Shown in pieces: positions 48,134-56,330 of a stretch of DNA of 64,000 nt. Positions within the stretch are counted from its first letter, which is position 1, and every line of letters starts with the position of its first letter. The position numbers and the translations under genes were made by a program. The DNA comes from Variovorax paradoxus (GTDB taxonomy: Bacteria > Pseudomonadota > Gammaproteobacteria > Burkholderiales > Burkholderiaceae_C): contig NZ_JAGGNW010000009.1 in assembly GCF_018614875.1 (NCBI RefSeq), forward strand, positions 248,001 to 312,000, in the 5' to 3' direction. The notes beneath the pieces were generated by a model. The model saw nothing but the letters and a program-made list of their open reading frames with translations, was not told the origin of the DNA and did not search any database.

Positions 48134-49759
48134 ATGCCACACGCCACCGTCCATCAAGTCTTCTCGGCCACTGCGGCGCGCACGCCGCAGGCAGAGTTTC
48201 TGTTCACCGAATCGGTGACCGCGGCTGCCTACGGCATTGCGGCGGGCGCCGTTCGCTGGAGCGAGGCAGCGACCGAGGTCGAGCGTCTTCGCGCGGCCTA
48301 TGCGCAAGCGGGCTACGGACATGGCCACCGCGTCGGCCTGCTGCTGGAGAATCGGCCGGCCTTCCTGTTCCACTGGTTCGCGCTCAATGCGCTGGGCGTG
48401 AGCGTGGTGCCGATCAACGCCGAGATGCGCTCGGCCGAGTTGGTCTACCTGATCGGCCACAGCGAAATCGGCCTGGCCGTAACTCTGCCCGCGCGTGCCG
48501 CCGACCTGCGCGCGGCGGCCGCGCAGGCCGGCGTGGCCTTCGAGACCATGGGGCCTGAAGATGCAGTGCCGCCGGCGAAGACCGCCGCACCGCGTACCCA
48601 TGAGCCCATGGGCGCCGATACCGAATGCGGCCTGCTCTACACCTCGGGCACCACCGGTCGTCCCAAGGGCTGCATGCTGAGCAACGCCTACTTCCTGCGT
48701 GCCGGCGAGTGGTATGCCGCGCTGGATGGCGTGTGCAGCATCCGCCCCGATGCCGAGCGCGTCATCACGCCGCTGCCGCTCAACCATATGAATGCGATGG
48801 CATTCTCGACCATGGTGGTGCTGGTGGCAGGCGGCTGCCTGGTGCAGCTCGACCGCTTCCATCCGAAGAGCTGGCTCGCGAGCGCGCGCGAAAGCTGCGC
48901 GACCATCGCGCACTACCTCGGCGTGATGCCTGCCATGCTGCTGTCCGCGCCCGCTTCAGCGGCCGACCGCGACCACGCGATCCGCTGGGGCTTCGGCGCC
49001 GGCGTGGACCGCAAGAACCATACACCTTTTGAAGAGCGCTTCGGTTTCCCGCTGGTAGAGGCCTGGGCCATGACGGAGACCGGCGCGGCCGCCTGCATCA
49101 TGGCCAACCGCGAGCCGCGCCTCGTGGGTACGAGCTGCTTCGGACGGCAGGAAGACTTCGTGCAGATCCGCCTCGTGGACGAGTACGGCAGCGACGTCGG
49201 CACCGACATGCCCGGCGAGTTGCTGGTGCGCTCGGCCGGAGCGGACCCGAAGTGCTATTTCTTCTCCGGCTACCTGAAGGACGAAGAAGCCACGCGCGAA
49301 GCCTGGGCCGACGGCTGGTTTCACACCGGCGATCTGGTGCGCCGCGACGCCGAAGGCAACTTCTTCTTCGTCGACCGCAAGAAGAACGTGATCCGCCGCA
49401 GCGGCGAGAACATCTCGGCCGTCGAGGTCGAGAGCGTGCTCAACCAGCACCCGGCCGTCAAGACATCGGCCGTGGCCGCCACACCCGATGCAGTGCGCGG
49501 CGACGAGGTGCTGGCCTGCATCGTAATGCGCGAAGGCGCCGATGCCTCGCAGCGCGCGCAGATCGCCGCCAGCATCGTTGAACATGCGCTTGCGCAGCTG
49601 GCGTACTACAAGGCACCCGGCTACGTGGCCTTCGTCGATGCACTGCCCCTCACCCCTTCGCAGAAGATCCAGCGCGGGCAGCTCCGCGAGATGGCGCATG
49701 CATTGCCCGGGCAGGGCCATTGCATCGACACCCGCGCGATGAAGAAGAGGCAAGCATGA
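48134..49759 (+). CDS. AMP-forming acyl-CoA ligase
   Basis: 541 residues. ATP-binding YTSGTTGRPKGCMLSN near residue 170, acyl-adenylate motif WFHTGDLVRRDAEG and the C-terminal KKNVIRRSGENISAVEVE. Probably forms the CoA thioester of the oxygenated acid made by the Rieske enzyme. Its stop overlaps the start of the thiolase-like gene (ATGA). Confidence 0.92.
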   Translation: MPHATVHQVFSATAARTPQAEFLFTESVTAAAYGIAAGAVRWSEAATEVERLRAAYAQAGYGHGHRVGLLLENRPAFLFHWFALNALGVSVVPINAEMRSAELVYLIGHSEIGLAVTLPARAADLRAAAAQAGVAFETMGPEDAVPPAKTAAPRTHEPMGADTECGLLYTSGTTGRPKGCMLSNAYFLRAGEWYAALDGVCSIRPDAERVITPLPLNHMNAMAFSTMVVLVAGGCLVQLDRFHPKSWLASARESCATIAHYLGVMPAMLLSAPASAADRDHAIRWGFGAGVDRKNHTPFEERFGFPLVEAWAMTETGAAACIMANREPRLVGTSCFGRQEDFVQIRLVDEYGSDVGTDMPGELLVRSAGADPKCYFFSGYLKDEEATREAWADGWFHTGDLVRRDAEGNFFFVDRKKNVIRRSGENISAVEVESVLNQHPAVKTSAVAATPDAVRGDEVLACIVMREGADASQRAQIAASIVEHALAQLAYYKAPGYVAFVDALPLTPSQKIQRGQLREMAHALPGQGHCIDTRAMKKRQA

Positions 49760-50928
49760 CCCGCAACCGACTTTCCTACGAAGGTGTCGCGGTCGCTGTA
49801 CCGGTAACGGTGCCCTACGTGCGCTACTCCACGCGCACCGCGCACTGGTTCATCGGCCAAGCCCTCGAGGCGCTGGTCCAGGCCAGCGGCGTGACCAAAG
49901 AGCAGATCGACGGCCTGTGCCTCAGCAGCTTCTCGCTCGCGCCCGATACGGCCGTCGGCGTCACGCAGCACCTGGGCCTCTCGCCACGCTGGCTCGACCA
50001 TGTGCCCACGGGCGGCGCCTCTGGCGTGATGTGCCTGCGCCGCGCCGCGCGCGCCGTGCAGGCGGGCGACGCCGACATCGTGGCCTGCGTGGGCGCCGAC
50101 ACCAACCATGTCGACTCCTTCCGCCAGACGCTCGGCAGCTTCAGCAATTTCGCGCGCGATGCGAGCTACCCCTACGGCTCGGGCGGCCCGAATTCGATCT
50201 TCGCGTTTATCACCGCCAACTACATGCGTACCTTCGGCGCCAAGCGCGAAGACTTCGGCCGCATCTGCGTCGACCAGCGCACCAACGCGCTGGGCAACCC
50301 GAACGCAATGTTCAAGAAGGCGCTCACGCTCGACGAGTACATGGCCGCCCGCCCCATCTCCGACCCGATCCACCTGTTCGATTGCGTGATGCCCTGCGCC
50401 GGTGCCGATGCTTTCCTCGTGATGAGCGAGGAGCGTGCGCGCGACCTGGGCCTGGTGCACGTGGTGATCCGCGGCGCCATCGAACGCCACAACGCCTATG
50501 CCGAAGACCCGGTGATGGTGCAGGGCGGCTGGCGAAAGGACCGCGACGACCTCTACGCGCAGGCCGGCGTGCAGCCCGCCGCGCTCGACTTCGTGCAGAC
50601 CTACGACGACTACCCTGTGATCGCGATGATGCAGTTCGAGGACCTGGGCTTCTGCGAGAAGGGCGAGGGCCCGGCCTTCGTGCAGTCGCACACCATGACC
50701 TTCGACGGCAGCTTTCCGAACAACACGAGCGGCGGGCAGCTCTCGGCCGGGCAGGCCGGCGCGGCGGGCGGCTTCCTCGGCATGGTCGAGGCCATCCGCC
50801 AACTGACCGATCAAGCCGACAAGCGCACGGTGCCCAACGCGCAACTCGGCCTCGTCGCCGGCTTCGGCATGGTGACCTACGACCGCTGCCTGTGCACAGG
50901 CGCCGTCATCCTGGGGAGACCGGAATGA
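49756..50928 (+). CDS. Thiolase-like protein lacking the nucleophilic Cys (Ltp2-like)
   Basis: 390 residues from ATG 49756. Thiolase fold typical of the SCP-x/lipid-transfer group (VGADTNHVDSFRQT, MPCAGADAFLVM, FCEKGEGPAFVQ). Where thiolases carry the N-(A)CSSG nucleophile, this protein reads GGASG at 86-90, without Cys. Ltp2, a steroid-side-chain retro-aldolase working with a DUF35 domain, shows the same loss. The next protein carries a DUF35 domain, so a joint aldolase is likely. Confidence 0.87.
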   Translation: MTRNRLSYEGVAVAVPVTVPYVRYSTRTAHWFIGQALEALVQASGVTKEQIDGLCLSSFSLAPDTAVGVTQHLGLSPRWLDHVPTGGASGVMCLRRAARAVQAGDADIVACVGADTNHVDSFRQTLGSFSNFARDASYPYGSGGPNSIFAFITANYMRTFGAKREDFGRICVDQRTNALGNPNAMFKKALTLDEYMAARPISDPIHLFDCVMPCAGADAFLVMSEERARDLGLVHVVIRGAIERHNAYAEDPVMVQGGWRKDRDDLYAQAGVQPAALDFVQTYDDYPVIAMMQFEDLGFCEKGEGPAFVQSHTMTFDGSFPNNTSGGQLSAGQAGAAGGFLGMVEAIRQLTDQADKRTVPNAQLGLVAGFGMVTYDRCLCTGAVILGRPE

Positions 50929-51017
50929 TGCACCCCCACGTTTGCCGCTTCGCGGCTGCACTGCCCCCCGAGGGGGCCGCGCGCCTGCCTTGGGGCGGCC
51001 CGGCGGAGGCGCCATGA
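50925..51017 (+). repeat. Comamonadaceae GC-rich repeat encoding a 30-residue linking ORF
   Basis: Repeat segment with the CCCCCCGAGGGGG hairpin (50964-50976) lying between two cluster genes. It encodes an open frame from ATG 50925, overlapping the thiolase-like gene's stop, to TGA 51015-51017, overlapping ATG 51014 of the next gene. The peptide contains ALPPEGAARLPW. Probably no protein function; it may keep the genes translationally coupled. Confidence 0.6.
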
Positions 51018-52267
51018 CCATGCCCCTGATGCGCCCCCCGCGCAAGAACCCGGTGCTGCGCACCCGGCAGATGAACCTGCCGCCCGGTGCGCGCGGCCGT
51101 GTCGCGCTGGGCCTCACGGCGGCCGCCGCCGAAGGCCGCTTCGAACTGCAGACCTGCGAAGACTGCGGCACGGTGCAGTACCCGCCGCGCGAGGTTTGCC
51201 ACAAGTGTCTTTCCGCCGCATTGCGCTGGCGCGCGCAGAGCGGCGAGGGCGAACTGCTCGGCAGCACCACGCTGCACCACAGCAACGACCTGTTCTTCCG
51301 CGAGCGGCTGCCCTGGCGGCTGGGCCTGGTTCACCTCGACGCCGGTCCCACGCTCATGGTCCACCTGCATGGCGAGGTTGGTGATGCACCGCAACGCGTC
51401 CGTGTCGGCGCCCGGCTCGACCGCGCGGGCCAGGCCGTTCTCATTGGTTTTCCGAATGAAGGGAGTGCCCATATGGCCGACGACAAGATGCTCCGTGAAA
51501 TGACCAGCGACCCCAAGTTCCGCAAGGCGCTGGTGACCGACGGCAAGACGGAGACGGGTCAGGCCATCGTGCGTGCGCTGGTGAAGGCCGGCGCCGACAT
51601 CGTCTGGGTCGGCCATGCCGAGCCGTGGAAGAAGATGGGCGCGGGCCTGGACGACATCTCGGCGCTGCCGCAGGTGACGCTGGTGCCGCTCGACCTCACC
51701 AACGGCCGCCAGGTGACAGAGCTCGCGGGCTCCATCGGCGGCAAGGTCGACATCGTGATCAACAACGCCGAAGTGCACCGCACCTTCGGCATCGGCGCGC
51801 GCCGCGGAACCGACGTGGCCAAGGCCGAGATGGACATCAACTACTTCGGCCTGCTGCGCCTCGCGCAGGAGTTCGGCCCTGCGCTCAAAGGCCGCTCGGC
51901 CGATGGCGCGACGGGCGCGACGGCGTGGGTCAACCTGCTGTCGATCTACGCGCTCAGCAACTTCCCGCCGCACGGCACCTTCAGCGCCTCGAAGGCGGCG
52001 GCGCATTCACTCGCGCAGTGCCTGCGCGCCGAGATGCGGCCGGCCGGCATCCGCGTGATCAATGTGTTCCCGGGGCCCATCGACGACGAGTGGAACCAGC
52101 ACACGCCGCCGCCCAAACTCGCACCGGACGCGCTGGCCAACGCCATCGTCAAGGCGCTGCGCGACGGTGTCGAAGACGTCTACCCGGGCGACGTGGCGCA
52201 GGAATGGCTGGAGCGCTGGCGCGACAACCCCAAGGTGCTCGAACGCGAGCTGGCCGCAGGCGGCTGA
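51014..52267 (+). CDS. DUF35 (zinc-ribbon/OB) protein fused to a degenerate short-chain dehydrogenase
   Basis: 417 residues from ATG 51014. Residues ~40-150: zinc ribbon C48, C51, C62, C65 (CEDC, CHKC) and an OB fold, the DUF35 pattern. Residues ~154-417: SDR domain with no stop between the parts. Its glycine motif reads TDGKTETG (175-182) and the catalytic Tyr is Phe (FSASK, 323-327) while S310 remains. So the SDR half is probably structural or has another activity. DUF35 proteins partner thiolase-like enzymes. Confidence 0.85.
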   Translation: MTMPLMRPPRKNPVLRTRQMNLPPGARGRVALGLTAAAAEGRFELQTCEDCGTVQYPPREVCHKCLSAALRWRAQSGEGELLGSTTLHHSNDLFFRERLPWRLGLVHLDAGPTLMVHLHGEVGDAPQRVRVGARLDRAGQAVLIGFPNEGSAHMADDKMLREMTSDPKFRKALVTDGKTETGQAIVRALVKAGADIVWVGHAEPWKKMGAGLDDISALPQVTLVPLDLTNGRQVTELAGSIGGKVDIVINNAEVHRTFGIGARRGTDVAKAEMDINYFGLLRLAQEFGPALKGRSADGATGATAWVNLLSIYALSNFPPHGTFSASKAAAHSLAQCLRAEMRPAGIRVINVFPGPIDDEWNQHTPPPKLAPDALANAIVKALRDGVEDVYPGDVAQEWLERWRDNPKVLERELAAGG

Positions 52268-52283
52268 GAAGAGGAATCACACG

Positions 52284-53096
52284 ATGACCACGACAACCGA
52301 ACCGATGTCCGCCGCCGAAATCCTCGGCAGCCTCGTGACCGCCATGGCCAGCGGCCGCATCCGCGTGATCGACCTCACGCAGACGCTCACGCCCGAATTC
52401 CCGCAGATCGCACTGCCGCCCGAGATGGGCCAGTGCTGGCCCTTTCGCATCGAGGAAGTGTCGAAGTACGACGAGCGCGGCCCGGGCTGGTACTGGAACA
52501 ATTTTTCTTGCGGTGAGCACACGGGCACGCACTTCGATGCGCCGATCCACTGGATCTCGGGCCGCGACCTGCCGAACAACTCGGTCGACACGATTCCCGT
52601 GCAGCACTTCGTGGCGCCCGCCTGCGTGATCGACTGCTCGGCCGACGTGCAGACGAACGACGACTACCTGCTGAGCGTCAGCGATATCGAACGCTACGAA
52701 GCGGCGCACGGCCGCATCCCGAAGGGTGCGTGGGTGCTGATGCGCACCGACTGGTCCAAGCGCAGCGACCCCGAGGCGTATCAGAACTTCGACGAAACGG
52801 GCCAGCACACGCCCGGCCCGAGCACCGAGGCCGTGCGCTTCCTGGTGGAGCAGCGCGACGTGCTGGGCTTCGGCTCCGAGGCGATCGGTACCGATGCCGG
52901 GCAGGGCTATCACCTGCGCCCGCCGTACCCGTGCCACTACTACATGCATGGCGCGGGGCGCTACGGGCTGCAGTGCCTGAGCAACCTCGACCTGTTGCCG
53001 CCAGCGGGTGCGGTGCTGATCTGCCCGCCACTCAAGATCGAGAAGGGCAGCGGCAGCCCGTTGCGTGTACTCGCATTGGTCGGAGCGCAGGCGTGA
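52284..53096 (+). CDS. Cyclase-family metal-dependent hydrolase (isatin hydrolase-like candidate)
   Basis: 270 residues from ATG 52284. Metal ligands H79, H83, D85, H89 in HTGTHFDAPIH. The superfamily includes kynurenine formamidase and isatin hydrolase, which opens isatin to isatinate. In this cluster isatin hydrolase is attractive but unproven. Stop overlaps the GTG start of the next gene. Confidence 0.85.
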   Translation: MTTTTEPMSAAEILGSLVTAMASGRIRVIDLTQTLTPEFPQIALPPEMGQCWPFRIEEVSKYDERGPGWYWNNFSCGEHTGTHFDAPIHWISGRDLPNNSVDTIPVQHFVAPACVIDCSADVQTNDDYLLSVSDIERYEAAHGRIPKGAWVLMRTDWSKRSDPEAYQNFDETGQHTPGPSTEAVRFLVEQRDVLGFGSEAIGTDAGQGYHLRPPYPCHYYMHGAGRYGLQCLSNLDLLPPAGAVLICPPLKIEKGSGSPLRVLALVGAQA

Positions 53097-53824
53097 GCAC
53101 GGCGCCCAAGGTCGCGGCCGTTACCGGCGGAAGCGCCGGCATCGGCAAGGCGATCTGCGAAGACCTGCTCGCGCAGGGCTACGAAGTGGTCTCGCTCGCG
53201 CGCCGCAAGGCCGAGATCGATCATCCGAAGCTGCACAGCATCGAGATCGATCTGAGCGACCGCGCCGCAACCGCCGAGGCCGTGCGCGAACTTGTCGAGC
53301 GTTTTGCGCCAACCACCATCGTTCACAACGCGGGCGTCATCCGTGCCGCGTTGCTGTCCGAGGTGAAGCTCGACGACCTCGACGCGCTGGTCGATCTGCA
53401 CCTGGGCTGTGCGATCCAGCTCGTTCAGGGCGCATTGCCTGCGATGCGCGTACAGCGTTTCGGCCGCGTGGTGCTGCTGTCGTCGCGCGCCGCGCTGGGC
53501 CTGGCCACGCGCACCAGCTATTCCGCCACCAAGGCCGGCATGTTGGGCATGGCGCGCACCTGGGCGCTCGAACTCGCGGCGGACGGCATCACGGTCAACG
53601 TGGTGGCGCCGGGCCCCATCCGCACCGACATGTTCTACGACGTGGTCGAGGCCGGTAGCGAGAAGGAACACGCACTCGCCGCCTCCGTGCCCGTCAAGCG
53701 ACTCGGCGAATCGGCCGACGTGGCACGCGCCGTGCGTTTCTTCGCCGACCCGGCCAGCAGCTTCGTCACCGGGCAGGTGCTCTACGTCTGCGGCGGCACC
53801 AGCGTCGGCAGCCTCGCCCTCTAG
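53093..53824 (+). CDS. Short-chain dehydrogenase/reductase
   Basis: 243 residues from GTG 53093 (GTGA overlap with previous stop). Fully canonical: TGGSAGIG glycine motif near 11-18, HNAGV, catalytic YSATK, and VVAPGPIRTDM. NAD(P)-dependent alcohol/ketone interconversion of an unknown intermediate. Contrast with the degenerate SDR half of the fusion gene. Confidence 0.9.
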   Translation: MSTAPKVAAVTGGSAGIGKAICEDLLAQGYEVVSLARRKAEIDHPKLHSIEIDLSDRAATAEAVRELVERFAPTTIVHNAGVIRAALLSEVKLDDLDALVDLHLGCAIQLVQGALPAMRVQRFGRVVLLSSRAALGLATRTSYSATKAGMLGMARTWALELAADGITVNVVAPGPIRTDMFYDVVEAGSEKEHALAASVPVKRLGESADVARAVRFFADPASSFVTGQVLYVCGGTSVGSLAL

Positions 53825-53876
53825 CAGTAGTCATTCCGCGTTCTTCTCGTTCATCCATCACTTCCGGAGCATCGCC

Positions 53877-55043
53877 ATGAAAGTCCTGAACCGATTCCGT
53901 GCCCTCGCGGGCATTGTCGTGGGCCTCGGCGCCCTGAGCGCCGTGGGCGCATGGGCGGCCGATCTCAAGGTCGGCTTCATCACGTCGCTGTCGGGACCGG
54001 TGTCGTCGCTCGGCATTCCCTACGACAAGGGCATGAAGGCCGCCATCGCCTACAAGGCCGACGTGGGCGGCCGCAAGATCCAGCTGGTGCAGCTCGACGA
54101 TGCATCCGACCCATCCACGGCCGCACGCAATGCCCGCAAGATGATCGACGAGGACAAGGTCGACGTCATCATCGGTACGGCAGGTTCGCCCGGCGCGCTG
54201 GCCATTGCCGGCGTGGCGCGCGAAACGAAGACGCCGCTGATCTCGATTGCCAACGCGAACCTGCCGGGCGAAGAAGGCGCCTGGATGGTCACGCTGCCGC
54301 AGCCCGCGCCGCTGATGGTGAGCGCGGTGGTCGAGCGGATGAAGAAGTCTGGTGTGAAGACGGTCGGCTACATCGGCTTCTCCGACGCCTGGGGCGATCT
54401 GGTGTACGACGCGCTGCAGAAGAGCGCGGAGCCGGCCGGCATCAAGGTCGTGTCGAACGAGCGCTATGCGCGTGCTGATTCCTCGGTGACCGGCCAGGTG
54501 CTCAAGATCGTGGCGCTGCGTCCCGATGCGGTGATCACCGGCACCTCGGGCACGCCTGGTGCGCTGCCCTACCTGGCACTCGCGGAGCGCGGCTACAAGG
54601 GCCAGATCTACGGCATGCACGCGCTGATCAACCCGGACTTCGTGCGCGTGGGCGGCGCATCGGTCGAAGGCTTGCTCGCGCCCACCGGCCCGGTGATCGT
54701 GGCCGAGCAGCTGCCCAGCGAGAACCCGATTCGCAAGGTGTCGATGGACTTCCGCGCGGCCTACCAGAAGGCCAATGGCGTGCCGCCGACCGATGCCTTC
54801 TCGGCCTACACCTTCGATGCCTGGCTGCTGTATCTGGACGCGGCCCAGCGCGCACTCGCCACCAAGGCCGAGCCCGGCACGCCGCAGTTCCGCCTCGCGC
54901 TGCGCGACGCCATCGTGAGCACCAAGGAGCTGGTGGGCACGCACAGCGTCTACAACTTCAAGCCGACCGATCGCTATGGGTCGGACGAGCGTTCGCGTGT
55001 TGTCGTGAAGCTCGACAAGGGGCAGTGGAAGCTGGTGCCCTGA
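53877..55043 (+). CDS. Branched-chain-type ABC transporter substrate-binding protein 1
   Basis: 388 residues with a signal peptide (cleavage after AWA, then ADLKVGFITSLSGP). Leu/Ile/Val-binding-type periplasmic receptor fold. Paralogue of the proteins at 55164 and 58161, sharing SLSGP-LGxPYxKG and the GQWKL(V/A)P end. Its leader resembles that of gene 3. Confidence 0.92.
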   Translation: MKVLNRFRALAGIVVGLGALSAVGAWAADLKVGFITSLSGPVSSLGIPYDKGMKAAIAYKADVGGRKIQLVQLDDASDPSTAARNARKMIDEDKVDVIIGTAGSPGALAIAGVARETKTPLISIANANLPGEEGAWMVTLPQPAPLMVSAVVERMKKSGVKTVGYIGFSDAWGDLVYDALQKSAEPAGIKVVSNERYARADSSVTGQVLKIVALRPDAVITGTSGTPGALPYLALAERGYKGQIYGMHALINPDFVRVGGASVEGLLAPTGPVIVAEQLPSENPIRKVSMDFRAAYQKANGVPPTDAFSAYTFDAWLLYLDAAQRALATKAEPGTPQFRLALRDAIVSTKELVGTHSVYNFKPTDRYGSDERSRVVVKLDKGQWKLVP

Positions 55044-55163
55044 GATGATGAAGCCTAGTTTGTTGGTGCATCGCGTAGAGGGGCATTTGCGGAGGGGAGT
55101 ACCCGATGTCCTGTGCACGCGCCCCGAACAACCCACAACCCAACCCACTACGAAGCAACTGCA

Positions 55164-56309
55164 ATGAAACAGAATCTGATTCGAATCCTCGGCTTCACGG
55201 CGGTAGCGATGGCGGCCGCCCAGGCCACGGCGGCCGATCTCAAGATTGGCTTCATCAGCTCGCTCTCGGGCCCTGTCGCGGCATTGGGCGTGCCGTACGA
55301 GAAAGGCATTCGCGCAGCCATTGCAGAGCATCCGGAGATCGCCGGCCGCAAGGTCCAGCTGATCGTGCTCGACGACGCCTCGGACCCGACCACCGCCGGG
55401 CGCAACGCGCGCAAGCTGGTGGTGGAAGACAAGGTCGACGTGCTGATCGGCACCTCAGGCGTACCCGGCGCGATGGCCATCGCCTCCGTGGCGCGCGAAC
55501 TCAACACCCCGCTGATCTCGCCCACGCCGGTGACCATCCCCGGCCCCGAGGGCGCATGGACGGTGACCGTGTCGCAGCCGTTCTCGCTCATGGTCGCGGG
55601 CGTGGTCGAACGCATGCAGAAATCCGGCGTGAAGACGGTGGCCTTCATCGGCTTCTCCGACGCGCTGGGCGACCTGGCCTATGACTCGCTCGTGAAGAGC
55701 GCCGACAAGGCCGGCATCAAGGTGGTGGCGAACGAGCGCTATGCGCGCAGCGATTCGTCGGTGGCGGGGCAGGTGCTGAAGATCGTTGCGAGCCGGCCCG
55801 ACGCGGTGTTCGCGGGCAACTCCGGCACGCCTGGCGCACTGCCCTACATCGCACTCGCCGAGCGCGGCTACAAGGGCAGGATCTACGGCACGCACGGCCT
55901 CATCAATGCCGACTTCGTGCGCGTCGGCGGTGCCTCCATCGAAGGCCTGCAGGTGCCCAGCGGCCCCGTGCTTGTGGCCGACCAGCTGCCCGACAGCAAC
56001 CCGATCAAGAAGGTGTCGATGGGCTTTCGCAACGCCTACCAGAAGGTCAACGGCGCGGTGCCGACCGATGCCTTCTCGTCGTACACCTACGACGCCTACC
56101 TGCTGCTGGCCAACGCGGCCTCGCGCGCCAAGGGCGAGCCCGGCACGCCGCAGTACCGCACCGCCTTGCGCGACGCCATCGTGGGCACCAAGGAGCTGGT
56201 GGGTACGCACGGCATCTACACCTTCAAGCCCGACGACCGCTACGGTTCCGACCAGCGCGGCGTGGTGATCGTGCAGATGAACAAGGGCCAGTGGAAGCTG
56301 GTCCCCTGA
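55164..56309 (+). CDS. Branched-chain-type ABC transporter substrate-binding protein 2
   Basis: 381 residues; signal peptide ending ATAA, mature start DLKIGFISSLSGP. Collinear with protein 1 and differing mostly in the ligand-facing loops (PTPVTIPGPEGAW). Directly upstream of the second Rieske pair. The preceding 120 bases show no gene or clear promoter. Confidence 0.92.
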   Translation: MKQNLIRILGFTAVAMAAAQATAADLKIGFISSLSGPVAALGVPYEKGIRAAIAEHPEIAGRKVQLIVLDDASDPTTAGRNARKLVVEDKVDVLIGTSGVPGAMAIASVARELNTPLISPTPVTIPGPEGAWTVTVSQPFSLMVAGVVERMQKSGVKTVAFIGFSDALGDLAYDSLVKSADKAGIKVVANERYARSDSSVAGQVLKIVASRPDAVFAGNSGTPGALPYIALAERGYKGRIYGTHGLINADFVRVGGASIEGLQVPSGPVLVADQLPDSNPIKKVSMGFRNAYQKVNGAVPTDAFSSYTYDAYLLLANAASRAKGEPGTPQYRTALRDAIVGTKELVGTHGIYTFKPDDRYGSDQRGVVIVQMNKGQWKLVP

Positions 56310-56330
56310 GCGCAACCCGAGCCCACGCCG

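Noticed and set aside
52062..52283. Upstream extension of the cyclase-family gene into the DUF35-SDR gene
   Set aside because: The frame is open, but the residues are a shadow of the SDR domain; ATG 52284 gives a normal family N-terminus.
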